Notes: generated from the letters alone by a model not told the origin. A stretch of 64,000 nucleotides of DNA from Paraglaciecola polaris LMG 21857 (GCF_000315055.1 NZ_BAER01000074.1:1-64000); one strand, 5' to 3'. Positions 50,478 through 59,925 are shown, counted from the first letter of the stretch. A program made the numbers and translations.

Positions 50478-51443
50478 ATGCAAGTTTATGACGACAATTC
50501 CCTCGCTATCGGTAAAACCCCGCTGGTTAAATTAAACCGTGTTACTGGCGGCAACGTCTATGCAAAAATCGAATCCCGTAACCCGAGCTTCAGCGTAAAA
50601 TGTCGCATCGGCGCCAACATGATTTGGGACGCAGAAAAACGTGGTGTACTAACCAAAGACAAAGAATTAATCGAAGCGACCAGTGGTAACACTGGTATCG
50701 CATTGGCATTTGTTGCCGCTGCTCGTGGTTACAAAATCACCTTGACCATGCCAAGTTCAATGAGCTTAGAACGTCGTAAATTGCTCAAAGCGTTAGGTGC
50801 GAATCTAGTGTTAACCGAAGCAGCAAAAGGCATGAAAGGCGCTATCGCAGCCACTGAAGAGTTGATTGCCTCAGCGCCTGGTAAATACGTTCCACTAGAG
50901 CAATTCGAAAACCCAGCTAACCCTGAAATTCATGAAAAAACCACAGGCCCAGAGATCTGGAATGACACTGACGGTAAAGTGGATATCTTCGTTGCGGGTG
51001 TAGGCACAGGCGGTACGATCACAGGTGTGACCCGTTACTTGAAGAATACCCAAGGTAAAGCCATTACGTCAGTTGCCGTTGAACCCACTGATTCACCAGT
51101 GATCACCCAAGCTAAAGCAGGTTTGCCGCTGACGCCTGGCCCGCACAAAATCCAAGGTATTGGCGCTGGCTTTATTCCAGGTAACCTAGACTTAGACATC
51201 ATTGATGCCGTTGAGCAGGTTACTAACGATGAAAGTATGGAGATGGCGCATCGACTGATGAAAGAAGAAGGGATCTTGGTGGGAATTTCCTCTGGCGCCG
51301 CGGTAGTAGCAGCCAAGCGCTGGGCAGAAAAACCAGAAAACGCCGACAAAGTTATCGTTGTATTACTCGCAAGCGCCGCTGAACGCTATTTGAGTAGCCC
51401 ATTGTTTGCGGGTGAATTTGGTGACACTGAAGAAGTCCAATAA
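50478..51443 (+). CDS. cysK: Cysteine synthase A
   Basis: A 321-residue PLP-dependent O-acetylserine sulfhydrylase. The PLP lysine is in [10 protein letters not shown], the substrate loop TSGNTGIAL and the phosphate loop [10 protein letters not shown] follow. It makes cysteine from O-acetylserine and sulfide. The gene stands alone with a strong terminator. In gammaproteobacteria cysK is normally controlled by CysB; I could not identify a site. Confidence 0.95.
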   Translation: MQVYDDNSLAIGKTPLVKLNRVTGGNVYAKIESRNPSFSVKCRIGANMIWDAEKRGVLTKDKELIEATSGNTGIALAFVAAARGYKITLTMPSSMSLERRKLLKALGANLVLTEAAKGMKGAIAATEELIASAPGKYVPLEQFENPANPEIHEKTTGPEIWNDTDGKVDIFVAGVGTGGTITGVTRYLKNTQGKAITSVAVEPTDSPVITQAKAGLPLTPGPHKIQGIGAGFIPGNLDLDIIDAVEQVTNDESMEMAHRLMKEEGILVGISSGAAVVAAKRWAEKPENADKVIVVLLASAAERYLSSPLFAGEFGDTEEVQ

Positions 51444-51473
51444 GCGATCTGAGCTTTAGGTTTAAGTAATTGT

Positions 51474-51499
51474 AAAGGGAGGCATTTTTGCCTCCCTTT
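51474..51499 (+). terminator. Terminator after cysK
   Basis: Stem AAAGGGAGGC/GCCTCCCTTT (51474-51483 and 51490-51499) with a 6-base loop and trailing T. Confidence 0.88.
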
Positions 51500-51559
51500 T
51501 ACTTTGTGGATAACGCAGGTACACTCTACCTTGTGATTCATTAAAAAGTAGCTCGCTCT

Positions 51560-52012
51560 ATGTCGTTCCGTCGTCCTTTTCCATTGTTCTCGCTGTTATT
51601 TGCCCTGTTTATGCTGACTGCATGTGATGATCCCAAAAGCACCGGGGCCGGCAAATATGGCATGATGGACACTAATATTCCTGAATACGCCGCAGTTCAA
51701 TTTTTCACTCATGTATATGGCGATAAAAATTTAGACGGCGCACTGCAGTTTGCCAGCCCAAAGCTTGCTCGTTTAATGAAATCGTACCGCATCAATCGTA
51801 GTGTCCAGCGACACGTATTAAATATGGCGTTCGATAAAGTCGAAATTAAACCCGGTGCATCCAATGCCGGGCGAAATGAGTTTGCCAAAGAAGCCAGTGT
51901 GTCATTGTTTTTTGAAGGCACCCTGAATGGCGAAGTAATCAAAGATTTGCGCACAGTAAAATTAGTGCGCATGAATAAAGGCTGGAAAGTCGACGAGGTT
52001 AGCGTTAACTAA
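51560..52012 (+). CDS. Small lipoprotein of unknown function
   Basis: A 150-residue protein with a signal peptide and lipobox MLTACDD (Cys about 22). The mature part is an alpha/beta region of about 115 residues resembling NTF2-like or DUF4878-type lipoproteins, with the strand pattern VSLFFEGTLNGEVIKDL then LVRMNKGWKVDEV at the end. I do not recognise a named family. Confidence 0.7.
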   Translation: MSFRRPFPLFSLLFALFMLTACDDPKSTGAGKYGMMDTNIPEYAAVQFFTHVYGDKNLDGALQFASPKLARLMKSYRINRSVQRHVLNMAFDKVEIKPGASNAGRNEFAKEASVSLFFEGTLNGEVIKDLRTVKLVRMNKGWKVDEVSVN

Positions 52013-52090
52013 GCCTGTCTTGCGGCGCCCCTCTTATTTGGCCTGAATGCTCAGTACCAATATTTCACTCGCAACCCTAAGACTTCACCC

Positions 52091-53260
52091 ATGCCCGAAA
52101 CACTCTCTCCACAACAAGCACGTAAACTTATTCTACATGCCCAGAGGCTTCCCGCAGGTAAGCAAACCACAAAGCCCATTTCCGCCACGCTAGCGGCAAT
52201 TGAGGCCCTGGGATACGTGCAAATCGATACAATCAGTGCAATCGAGCGCGCCCATCACCACACCCTTTGGAATCGCACGTCAACCTATCAACCCCAGCAC
52301 CTTGAGCAACTCGTTGAGCAAAAACAGGTATTTGAATACTGGGCCCACGCCGCCGCGTACTTACCCATGTCAGACTATCGCTATACACTGGTGCGCAAAG
52401 CCGCTCTGCAATCAGGAGAATTAGCCCATTGGTATCCGCGCAATAACAAATTGATGGCTGACGTACTGGCGCGTATAACGGCAGAAGGCCCTTTGATGGC
52501 CAAGGATTTTGACAAAGACGAAGCCGTCATCAAACGAAAACCGGCTGATTGGGCAAGTAAACCTGCCAAGCGCGCATTAGAATTTCTGTTTATGCAAGGG
52601 GATTTAATGATTGCTAAGCGGGCAAATTTTCACAAGGTGTATGACCTTACCGAGCGTGTATTACCTTGCTCAGTCAACACCTCGATACCAAGTGACGATG
52701 CGTATTTTCGTTTTTTAATTACCCGCTTTCTCAGCGCCAATGGCCTGGGCAAAGCCAGCGAAATAGCGTATTTACGTAAGAACAGTAAACGCGCGATACA
52801 AAAAAAATTAAACGCCATGCTTGAGGAAAAATCCCTTATCGAGGTAACGGTCGCGGGCGAGTCTTATGTCACGTTAACAGAGCAACTCGAAACACTCGAG
52901 CGCCCGATCAAACGCAATAAGTTACATATTTTGTCGCCCTTTGACAACTTACTGATTCAACGTAAACGTATACAAGCCCTATTCAACTTTGATTACTTGC
53001 TCGAGTGTTACGTGCCCCAAGCAAAGCGCCAATATGGTTACTTTTCATTGCCAATACTGTGGGACACGAACCTAGTGGCCAGAATGGATTGCCGGGTCGA
53101 CCGAAAAACGAAAATACTGCATATTCATCATCTAGTGCTCGAAGCCAATTTACAAAAAACTGCCGCATTTCACCTTGCCTTACAACAAAGTTTAACGGCT
53201 TTTCTGATCTTCAATCAGTGTGATGAATATGTGTTGCATAAAACAACGCATTTGTCTTAA
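52091..53260 (+). CDS. ycaQ: YcaQ-type winged-helix DNA glycosylase
   Basis: A 389-residue HTH_42 (AlkZ/YcaQ) protein. The catalytic QxD motif is seen as QIDTISAIERAHHHTLWNR (Gln-Ile-Asp). Three winged-helix domains follow, with the C-terminal beta-barrel carrying HILSPFDNLLIQRKR. E. coli YcaQ unhooks interstrand DNA crosslinks and removes bulky alkyl adducts; a similar role is likely. The ATG lies 78 bases after the lipoprotein gene. Confidence 0.87.
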   Translation: MPETLSPQQARKLILHAQRLPAGKQTTKPISATLAAIEALGYVQIDTISAIERAHHHTLWNRTSTYQPQHLEQLVEQKQVFEYWAHAAAYLPMSDYRYTLVRKAALQSGELAHWYPRNNKLMADVLARITAEGPLMAKDFDKDEAVIKRKPADWASKPAKRALEFLFMQGDLMIAKRANFHKVYDLTERVLPCSVNTSIPSDDAYFRFLITRFLSANGLGKASEIAYLRKNSKRAIQKKLNAMLEEKSLIEVTVAGESYVTLTEQLETLERPIKRNKLHILSPFDNLLIQRKRIQALFNFDYLLECYVPQAKRQYGYFSLPILWDTNLVARMDCRVDRKTKILHIHHLVLEANLQKTAAFHLALQQSLTAFLIFNQCDEYVLHKTTHLS

Positions 53261-53291
53261 CCTCGTATTTATTCATTTAATCTAGGGGCCA

Positions 53292-53657
53292 ATGATGAGC
53301 GCTCGATATCAGCAAAAAATCCGTTTTGTGCTATTAAAAGAATTTATTTTAGCCAAAAAAGCGCGTGGCGCGGGGCATTACCAACAAGAGTTCAGCCATC
53401 TAGAAAATGCCCATGTATTGGGCCAACACTCGACCTATTGGCATAGCAAAGCACATTGTTTAATGTTGTTATGGGCAGTGCGCAGATCCGCAAAAAAAGA
53501 ATTTGCCGGGCAACTGCTGCGTATTTTTGGCGCCTTAACCAAAACCGCTATCGGCTTAGTTCCTGCTGGCAATACGGGTGGCAGCAACATAAGCCCATTT
53601 AAAAGCCTGCCGTTAAGCACCCAACACGCCAAAGCGATTGCCAGGGCGCAGTCATGA
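53292..53657 (+). CDS. DUF3703 protein
   Basis: A 121-residue soluble helical protein of the DUF3703 family, recognised by FSHLENAHVLGQHSTYWH and the Gly-Asn-Thr-Gly segment (PAGNTGGSN). The function is unknown; members sometimes lie near heavy metal genes, not seen here. It follows ycaQ by 31 bases. Confidence 0.78.
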   Translation: MMSARYQQKIRFVLLKEFILAKKARGAGHYQQEFSHLENAHVLGQHSTYWHSKAHCLMLLWAVRRSAKKEFAGQLLRIFGALTKTAIGLVPAGNTGGSNISPFKSLPLSTQHAKAIARAQS

Positions 53658-53782
53658 TTTATAAACCTTGGCTCGCCCTACCTCGTTAGCGGCAAATTAC
53701 CTTCATGACATGACCAATACATCTAGGTAAGATGGCGTCCCTTCACGTATTGTCATTTTATCCTTAGCTGAGAGCCCTTTAC

Positions 53783-54370
53783 ATGTTACGACTGCCCTAT
53801 TCATGGACCCACTCACTGGGGCCAATATTGGTCTGCGTTATAGCCATTATGTTATTTATCGCTGAGCCAACCAGCAGCATGTGGCTTGCCTATGATCGCA
53901 GTGCAATTGAGCAAGGCGAATGGTGGCGCATATTGAGCGGCAATTTTCTGCACACCAACCTCAATCACCTTTTGCTTAACCTCGCGGCGGTAGCCTTACT
54001 GTGGACGTTGCATGGCCAGTACTACCACACAGGTCAATATTTATGCATGCTTGTTATCTTTTCTGTGGGCGTTAGCATCGGCATTTATACCTTTGATCCC
54101 CAATTACAATGGTATGTGGGGCTTTCAGGCATTTTGCACGGGGCATTTGTCTGGGGGGCATATCAAGATATCAAATACGGCATTTTCAGTGGCTGGATAT
54201 TGATGGTCGGTGCTTGGGCAAAAATAGCCAACGAGCAAATAGCCGGACCAAGCGGCAGCATCGCCCAATTAATTGATGCCAACGTCGCCATTGATGCCCA
54301 TTTATTTGGTGCATTTTGCGGTTTATTAATGATTATTTGTGCACTGATCTGGCAGCAAAATAAAGGTTAA
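53783..54370 (+). CDS. rrtA: Rhombosortase, rhomboid-family intramembrane protease
   Basis: A 195-residue protein with about six membrane helices. The catalytic pair is Ser in YVGLSGILHG (about residue 114) and His in IDAHLFGAF (about 173), with HTNLNHLLLN as the first rhomboid loop. Rhombosortases cut the C-terminal GlyGly-CTERM signal of secreted proteins in gammaproteobacteria with type II secretion. No GlyGly-CTERM substrate is encoded in this window. Confidence 0.87.
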   Translation: MLRLPYSWTHSLGPILVCVIAIMLFIAEPTSSMWLAYDRSAIEQGEWWRILSGNFLHTNLNHLLLNLAAVALLWTLHGQYYHTGQYLCMLVIFSVGVSIGIYTFDPQLQWYVGLSGILHGAFVWGAYQDIKYGIFSGWILMVGAWAKIANEQIAGPSGSIAQLIDANVAIDAHLFGAFCGLLMIICALIWQQNKG

Positions 54371-54450
54371 TAGAAATAAACGAATATTAGTGCCTTAGTA
54401 GGTTGTTTCATTTAACCACTTACATCTCAGTAAGCGGATAGGAGCCTGAC

Positions 54451-54887
54451 ATAACCCAACAAGTCGAGCTAACAGGAACTTGCCTTTGCTAAGCAGTCAA
54501 AATAGCGGTCAAGATCGTTAACCCTACAATGGATGCCTGCCACTGTGCATCATGCCGAAAATGGAGTGGCGGCCCACTGCTTGCCATTGATTGCGGTACC
54601 GATGTGAGCATATCGCCAACGGATAATATCACTGTTTACGACTCATCCCAGTGGGCACAAAGAGGATTTTGTCGCCACTACGGCACGGACCTGTTTTACC
54701 GCCTGGGGTAAAACTAGCAAGACATTGTATCTGTGGGTCTATTTGATATCCCGAACGAGATTAAAGTCGCTTTTCACACGCAAATTTTTACCGAAGAAAA
54801 ACCTGACTATTATGATTTACCAATCAAACCAAGATGATGACAGGTGAAGAAGTCTTTGCAGCGTTTGCCCAAAAAAATAGCCCTTAA
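54451..54887 (+). pseudogene. GFA-family (formaldehyde-activating enzyme-like) gene, decayed
   Basis: Read through its lesions, the region gives a GFA/CENP-V domain of about 145 residues with zinc cysteines (CLC, CHCASCRKWSGG). Damage: the expected ATG is ATA (54451) after a good AGGAG; a TAA follows CLC; the zinc motif FCRHC has Tyr for the last Cys; two stops follow YRLG; and one frame change occurs near 54825 before the end TGEEVFAAFAQKNSP. The longest open piece is 54529-54711. This is a true pseudogene. Confidence 0.85.
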
Positions 54888-54982
54888 ACCCATTTATAAC
54901 TGATGTTTAAGGCATTTAACCCTTGGATATATACAAGCTAGCAGTGGAAAAGGTGAAATGTAGGAAGCGCCAAAAGCTTTAA

Positions 54983-55462
54983 TTAACTATTGACGCCGTT
55001 GTCTCCTGTTAGAGAGCAATTCATCGACAATGCTAGCTTTTCAATACCATGAGATGGCGTCCACTTTTTAAACTCAACAAAACCATTCTTCTTGTATAAG
55101 TTTATTGCAGGTAAATTACCAACAGCTGTTTCTACAATTGCTTTAGAAAAATTAAAAGACGCTAGAACATGGTTAATTAATTTATTTGCGATACCTCTTT
55201 GAAAAAAATCAGGGTCAACAGTCAAGCTGTCTATTTCTAGCTCTTTCCCCTTAAGTGCTACTTCTATCACTCCAGCAAGACAATTATTTTCAATAAAGCC
55301 ATAAAACTGTGTTTTTGAATTTTCTATATCTTTAGCACTCCGGAATAGAGGGGGGAAGTCAAGAGTTCCAATAAGTTGAGCCTCAATTTTATAAGAATTT
55401 TGAAAAACTGTAAAAATCTTAGTGGCAACGTCTTCATGCGAATTATTAAGTTCTGTTATCAT
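54983..55462 (-). CDS. GNAT N-acetyltransferase in an integron-type cassette
   Basis: A 159-residue GNAT protein with the acetyl-CoA loop in DPDFFQRGIANKLI (Q/R-x-x-G-x-A type). The substrate is unknown. It is the second of two minus-strand cassettes; its upstream edge is the core site of the attC at 55493-55620. Its own attC is not recognisable after the stop (no CTTTAAC inverse core), so the cassette may be cut at this end. It is AT-richer than its neighbours. Confidence 0.8.
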   Translation of the reverse strand: MITELNNSHEDVATKIFTVFQNSYKIEAQLIGTLDFPPLFRSAKDIENSKTQFYGFIENNCLAGVIEVALKGKELEIDSLTVDPDFFQRGIANKLINHVLASFNFSKAIVETAVGNLPAINLYKKNGFVEFKKWTPSHGIEKLALSMNCSLTGDNGVNS

Positions 55463-55492
55463 GTTATGCCTAAACCCACAATTTGCTCTGCT

Positions 55493-55620
55493 CTTTAACG
55501 CCGCATTTAAGTAGTGAGCAACGCAACCACTTAACCTAAACCATTGTGCCGTAAAAACTTAAGCAGATTCAAACCAATAATGCTGAGCGTTGCGAATCTG
55601 ACTTGAACGCCCTGTTATAT
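55493..55620 (-). repeat. attC recombination site (integron cassette)
   Basis: About 128 bases on the minus strand with an imperfect inverted-repeat layout. The R'' inverse core ATATAAC (55614-55620) begins the site and the R' core GTTAAAG (55493-55499) ends it. The arms, TAACAGGGCGTTCAAGT... and its partner near GCGGCGTTA, pair imperfectly over about 30 bases, with a GCAACGC/GCGTTGC pair inside. Size and layout are like the VCR group of attC sites. The stop codon of the cassette gene lies in the R'' core, as is usual in cassettes. Confidence 0.78.
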
Positions 55621-56088
55621 TTGATTTTCTATGTAGCTTGGGACATCCACTTTTTGCCCACCTAGTGAAAAGTGATGATCAAATGCATAAGCGATTTTCT
55701 CTAACGGTGCTCCACGGTAACCGACACTTTGAACTTCAGATATGTAGCGTCGCAAAAAGCCAATAGCACCAAGAGATTTCCATTGGGCAACATGCACCAA
55801 CTCATGAAAATGCAAACGTAAGTTTTGTGCGACACTCGGTACTACGTAATAAGTGTTTTTATATGTAATACCCTGGACCTCCATATCAAGAAATTCGCCT
55901 AGACCAACTTGACGTAATTCTGGAAAGTCTGGCTTTAGGATGCTATCAACGATTACAAAATATGAGTTGGATAGAAACTCTTCAGAGTAAAAGCCAGCAA
56001 AATTATCGGCAAATAAAGCACAGCTTTGACGTTGATTCGAAAATCTATCGTTAGTTGAGTCAATCCATTCTTCGATTTGATTTAACAC
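55615..56088 (-). CDS. Cassette-encoded putative zinc metallopeptidase (HELVH)
   Basis: Within the cassette the GTG at 56088, after TGGAA, gives 157 residues; a TTG at 56100 is also possible. The frame runs up to 56127, but that would cross the cassette boundary at 56105-56111. The protein has a zinc motif HELVHVAQW (His95-His99) and a downstream PLEKIAYAFD that could supply the third ligand. There is no signal peptide. It may be a metallopeptidase or toxin-like domain; I do not recognise a named family. Confidence 0.65.
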   Translation of the reverse strand: MLNQIEEWIDSTNDRFSNQRQSCALFADNFAGFYSEEFLSNSYFVIVDSILKPDFPELRQVGLGEFLDMEVQGITYKNTYYVVPSVAQNLRLHFHELVHVAQWKSLGAIGFLRRYISEVQSVGYRGAPLEKIAYAFDHHFSLGGQKVDVPSYIENQI

Positions 56089-56104
56089 GATGAATTCCAA
56101 TAAA

Positions 56105-56111
56105 ATATAAC
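56105..56111 (-). repeat. 5' boundary (core site) of the first cassette
   Basis: The minus-strand GTTATAT here is exactly complementary to the ATATAAC inverse core of the attC at 55614-55620. This is expected if the segment was once a circular cassette cut at G/TT. So cassette one covers about 55499-56110. Confidence 0.65.
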
Positions 56112-56420
56112 GCTTATTATCGAGCAAGTCGTATATGTAACTACTCGTTTTTTTTTGGTTTTCGTGATCTTCATACGCTTACCCTATGATTTCACTCAGG
56201 GTATATCCCTACTATTTTGGGGGTTACAGCGCTTTAATAGGATCATCCTGAGGCTAACGCGACCTTTATGCGATTGAAAAACCTCCGTGTAACTCTTTTT
56301 TTGCCACCGCGTATGCAAAAAGACCCTCAGTCATTGGAAAGTTCAACTATTGGGGGTCACTTCGTATGGCGCAGTGTGCTTTTAGAGCTTGTAGCGGTAT
56401 CACGAGTTTACATAAGCGGC
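56112..56420. other. Gap between cassettes and efpL
   Basis: About 310 bases. No integron integrase or attI site is recognised. A frame on the + strand (from 56268) runs into the efpL antisense strand and looks accidental. No clear terminator for efpL is visible. Confidence 0.45.
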
Positions 56421-56993
56421 TTATTTATCTGCGCGGCTGACAAACTTGTGCTCGCTGGTGCTGACTTTAATGCGCTCACCGCTGGAAATATATTCCGGCA
56501 CTTGTACGGTTAAGCCTGTGCTTAAGGTAGCCGGTTTGGTGCGGGCACTGGCTGACGCGCCTTTAATAGATGGGTCGGTTTCTGTGATAACCAGTTCCAC
56601 ATTAGGTGGTAATTCGATACCCACTGCTGAACCGTTCACGATCATCACTTGCAGGCCTGTTGTGTCTTCAGCAATGAACAGTAGCTCTTCTTCAATGGTT
56701 TCTTTATTGATGTTGTATGGCGTGTAGTCTTCTGAGTTCATGAACACGTATTCGTCACCGTCGATATAAGAGAATGTTACGGGCTGGCGTACAAAATCAG
56801 CGGTTTTAATTATTTCATCGGCTTTAAAGCTTTCGTCAGCTTTTGCACCTGTGGTCACTTCGTATAAGCGCATACGGTATAGGCTGGCACCAGCACGGCC
56901 ACTTGGGGTGAGTTTATTGATTTCTTTAACCACATACACTTTATCGTTATGTTCAATGGCAGCGTTCTTTTTTACTTCACTTGCTTTTGGCAT
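56421..56993 (-). CDS. efpL: EF-P-like translation factor EfpL (YeiP)
   Basis: A 190-residue EF-P paralogue of the YeiP/EfpL type ([20 protein letters not shown]). Three beta-barrel domains are seen; the tip loop [13 protein letters not shown] carries arginine in place of the EF-P lysine. The family signature [18 protein letters not shown] is present. EfpL relieves ribosome stalling at proline-rich and related sequences. A terminator for the upstream S9 gene lies 125 bases before its start. Confidence 0.92.
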   Translation of the reverse strand: MPKASEVKKNAAIEHNDKVYVVKEINKLTPSGRAGASLYRMRLYEVTTGAKADESFKADEIIKTADFVRQPVTFSYIDGDEYVFMNSEDYTPYNINKETIEEELLFIAEDTTGLQVMIVNGSAVGIELPPNVELVITETDPSIKGASASARTKPATLSTGLTVQVPEYISSGERIKVSTSEHKFVSRADK

Positions 56994-57117
56994 TGTATTT
57001 CGTCTCTGACGTTATTCTCTTACGAGCTTTCAAAATAAATTTTGCAATGAAATTACCAGAAACGGGATTTAAGGCAAGCAGATTCATCCTTGCACCCGGC
57101 ATATTACGCGCATAAAA

Positions 57118-57142
57118 AAGCCCAGCATGATGAGCTGGGCTT
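57118..57142 (-). terminator. Terminator after the S9 peptidase gene
   Basis: Stem AAGCCCAGC/GCTGGGCTT (57118-57126 and 57134-57142) with a 7-base loop, followed by six T on the minus strand. Confidence 0.85.
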
Positions 57143-57191
57143 GGTGTTGATGTTATTAGCGCTTAATTGCACCGTGCAATATCATTGCGCC

Positions 57192-59765
57192 TTATAAGGT
57201 GGTTTCAAACAACTTATAAATGCGGCGGTATTCGTCAAGCCAAGAGCTCGGCTGCACAAAACCGTGGGACTCCACTGGGTAAATAGCAGTTTCAAAGTTT
57301 TCTTTCTCAAGCTCGATTAAGCGTTGAACCAGACGTACTGTGTCTTGAAAAAATACATTCGAGTCCACCATGGGCGCATTGATTAATAATGGTTTTTCTA
57401 AGCCTTCTGCAAAATACAGCGGTGAGCTGCGCTCGTAGGCAATAGGGTCAACATCCGGCATATTTAAAATGTTAGCGGTATAACCACGGTTGTAATGCGC
57501 CCAGTCCGTGACTGGACGCAGTGCGGCTCCAGACTGGAATAAATCTGGCTGGGTAAACAGGGCCATAAAGGTCATAAAGCCCCCATATGATCCGCCGTAG
57601 GTACCGATGCGCTGGCGATCAACATTGGCATTTTCGACCAACCAATTGACTCCATCACGCAAATCATCAATTTCCGGTTTCCCCATATGACGATATATTG
57701 CGGTACGCCAATCCCGCCCATAACCCGCTGATGCACGGTAATCCATGTCCATCACCACATACCCTTGCTGGGCCAACATGCTGTGAAACATAAACTCACG
57801 AAAATAACCCGACCAACCTAAATGGGAATTCTGTAAATACCCTGCCCCATGATTAAATATCACCGCCCGGCGTTTTTGGCCGTTGTCGGTCTTATTGTCG
57901 GTTGGCATGTATACCCGAGAAAAAATAGGTTGCAGCGTATTGCTCGATTTCACTGGCACTATGTCCGGTGCCACTAACGGCATCGCTAAGAATTCAGCGC
58001 TGATGGTATGGGTCAAACGTGTGACCTGTGCACCTGGCGTGGCATCTTGAAGATATAACTCAGGCGGCATGGTGACACTAGAGTGCGTCAGCAATAACTT
58101 GCTTTCATCGGGACTGAGCGCGTAATCAGTCATACCGTTTAGGTCAGTCAAGGCTTCAATTTCGCCATTGCTCACGTTCACACGATAAATTTCATAAATA
58201 CCCGGGTGTTTTTGATTTGCTTTGAAATACAGGTAGTCATCGTTTTGCGTGAGGGTTAAGTCGTCTACTTCAAATTGACCTGAGGTTAACGCACTGGCTT
58301 TTCCGCTTAACGGTTTTTTGTATAACTGGGCATAACCTGACTCTTCAGATAAGTAATAAAGTTGCTCGCTATGATTAAACCAACCAAAACTATTAAATTG
58401 ATAATTGACCCAAGCATCGTCATGTAAACGGTGTTGATTAACTAATGTGTGCTGCTGTAAATCTACCGTGGCTAACCAGCGATCTTTGTTGTCCCAAGCT
58501 TCTAACATCACGGCTACCTGTCCAGCATCGCTGTGCCACTGTATCGCGCCTTGCGACCAATACCAGTCACTCATCAAGGTAATATCTCGTGGTAAACGGT
58601 TGCTTTGATAGGTTTTGCCTTTCGCTTTGGCATTTTCGCGTTTTACTGTAGCCAATACGTCTTCGTTATATCCGGGTAAGGATTGGTAACTCAGGGGATA
58701 TTTTTTATGTTCGGTCAAATCGAGCAACCATAAATCATGATTAACCGGTTTGGCATCGGCCACACGTTGGCGCACGTCTTTGCGCTCAATACGGCCATCA
58801 TCACCTATGTAGGCCGGCATCAAGTCTTCGTCGCTTCGATCTTTTTGACTTTTAGTGGTGGCAATCAGTAACCATTTACCATCTGGCGATAAGCTACTTT
58901 CGACCTTCTCATCGTTTTTATTAAAGTAAAAGGGTGACGGGGCAACACTAGCGTTTTGTTTTTGTAATGCCTGTTGCTGCTCAAAACGCAGTTTTTGATC
59001 ATGGCGTTTTTTCGCCACATAATCGATTAAGGCAATTTGCTGCTCGGCGATATAGTCAGCTGGCTCATCAACACCTTTGGGTGCTTCGGCAAATTGCCAG
59101 GAAACCAACTTCTGTGAGAAACCGGTTTGCAAATCAATACTGAACAGGCCGTCGCCCTGTTGATAGGCTAAACGACCATCCTGTAAAAACTGCAATTGAC
59201 GGGGAGATGCCCCATCTTGCGTGAGCTGACGAACGTGCTGCTGGGCATCACCGGTCAAGGTTTTAACAAAAATATTTCCTTCGAACACCCAAGCCGTTTT
59301 GGTCTGTTCCGGGTTGCTCACCCGGCGATCGTAACTAACACGTTGCAGCTGATTTAACGCCACCTGACTTGCTTCATCTATTGCCGAAGGGGCTTTTGGC
59401 TGGGCCGTATCTAGTTGCCACAAGTGCGTAAGTGGCGAGCCTTGCTCTTTACGCTGGTAAAACACGGTTTGGCTATCGTCGCCCCAATAACTGCTCAAGG
59501 GTTGTCGGCCAATCCAATCGGGATCGGCCATAATTTGTTCAAGGGTGAGGGTTGTGGCCTGCGCTGGTGAGATTTGATCCCCGGTGATAGTCGATATAGG
59601 CGCTTGTTTACTATCGACCTTGGCGCTGGTTGATGTTCCGGTGTTGGTGTTGGTGTTGGTGTTGGTGTTGGCACTGTGCGGTAAATCCGCTGTGTGCGTT
59701 GCACTACATGCAAACAGGCTGCTGGCAATCAGCATCACAAGTAGCTTTTTAGAATAGTTATACAT
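57192..59765 (-). CDS. S9-family prolyl oligopeptidase/dipeptidyl peptidase lipoprotein
   Basis: An 857-residue protein starting MYNYSKKLLVMLIAS, with a lipobox SLFAC, so probably anchored in the outer membrane or periplasmic face. A low-complexity NTNTNTNTNT segment follows. A DPP-IV-like beta-propeller (about 90-600) precedes the alpha/beta hydrolase domain with Ser726 in YGGSYGG, Asp801 in MVDSNV and His834 in ESHGF. It should cut dipeptides or oligopeptides after proline or similar residues. The ATG at 59765 is chosen over 59807, which would spoil the signal peptide. Confidence 0.87.
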   Translation of the reverse strand: MYNYSKKLLVMLIASSLFACSATHTADLPHSANTNTNTNTNTGTSTSAKVDSKQAPISTITGDQISPAQATTLTLEQIMADPDWIGRQPLSSYWGDDSQTVFYQRKEQGSPLTHLWQLDTAQPKAPSAIDEASQVALNQLQRVSYDRRVSNPEQTKTAWVFEGNIFVKTLTGDAQQHVRQLTQDGASPRQLQFLQDGRLAYQQGDGLFSIDLQTGFSQKLVSWQFAEAPKGVDEPADYIAEQQIALIDYVAKKRHDQKLRFEQQQALQKQNASVAPSPFYFNKNDEKVESSLSPDGKWLLIATTKSQKDRSDEDLMPAYIGDDGRIERKDVRQRVADAKPVNHDLWLLDLTEHKKYPLSYQSLPGYNEDVLATVKRENAKAKGKTYQSNRLPRDITLMSDWYWSQGAIQWHSDAGQVAVMLEAWDNKDRWLATVDLQQHTLVNQHRLHDDAWVNYQFNSFGWFNHSEQLYYLSEESGYAQLYKKPLSGKASALTSGQFEVDDLTLTQNDDYLYFKANQKHPGIYEIYRVNVSNGEIEALTDLNGMTDYALSPDESKLLLTHSSVTMPPELYLQDATPGAQVTRLTHTISAEFLAMPLVAPDIVPVKSSNTLQPIFSRVYMPTDNKTDNGQKRRAVIFNHGAGYLQNSHLGWSGYFREFMFHSMLAQQGYVVMDMDYRASAGYGRDWRTAIYRHMGKPEIDDLRDGVNWLVENANVDRQRIGTYGGSYGGFMTFMALFTQPDLFQSGAALRPVTDWAHYNRGYTANILNMPDVDPIAYERSSPLYFAEGLEKPLLINAPMVDSNVFFQDTVRLVQRLIELEKENFETAIYPVESHGFVQPSSWLDEYRRIYKLFETTL
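59640..59669 (-). repeat. Hexamer repeat (GGTGTT)x5 in the S9 peptidase gene
   Basis: Five tandem copies of GGTGTT (AACACC on the coding strand) encode alternating Asn-Thr in the linker after the lipobox. Changes in copy number would lengthen or shorten the linker by two residues without frameshift. Confidence 0.85.
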
Positions 59766-59925
59766 TGTTGTTTTCCCTGAAAATTTTGTAATTTTTTTGA
59801 ATAACAATTTACTTTAAACGTAAAATCAATCAGATTAAACCTATACACAAACACACTTACAAAATTCTCCACACTATAATTAGTATTCCACGAGAGAATG
59901 TATAGCAAAGAAAACAGAGGCTATT

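Noticed and set aside
56268-56513. Plus-strand frame antisense to the end of efpL
   Set aside because: Most of its 3' part is the reverse of efpL coding sequence and there is no family match.
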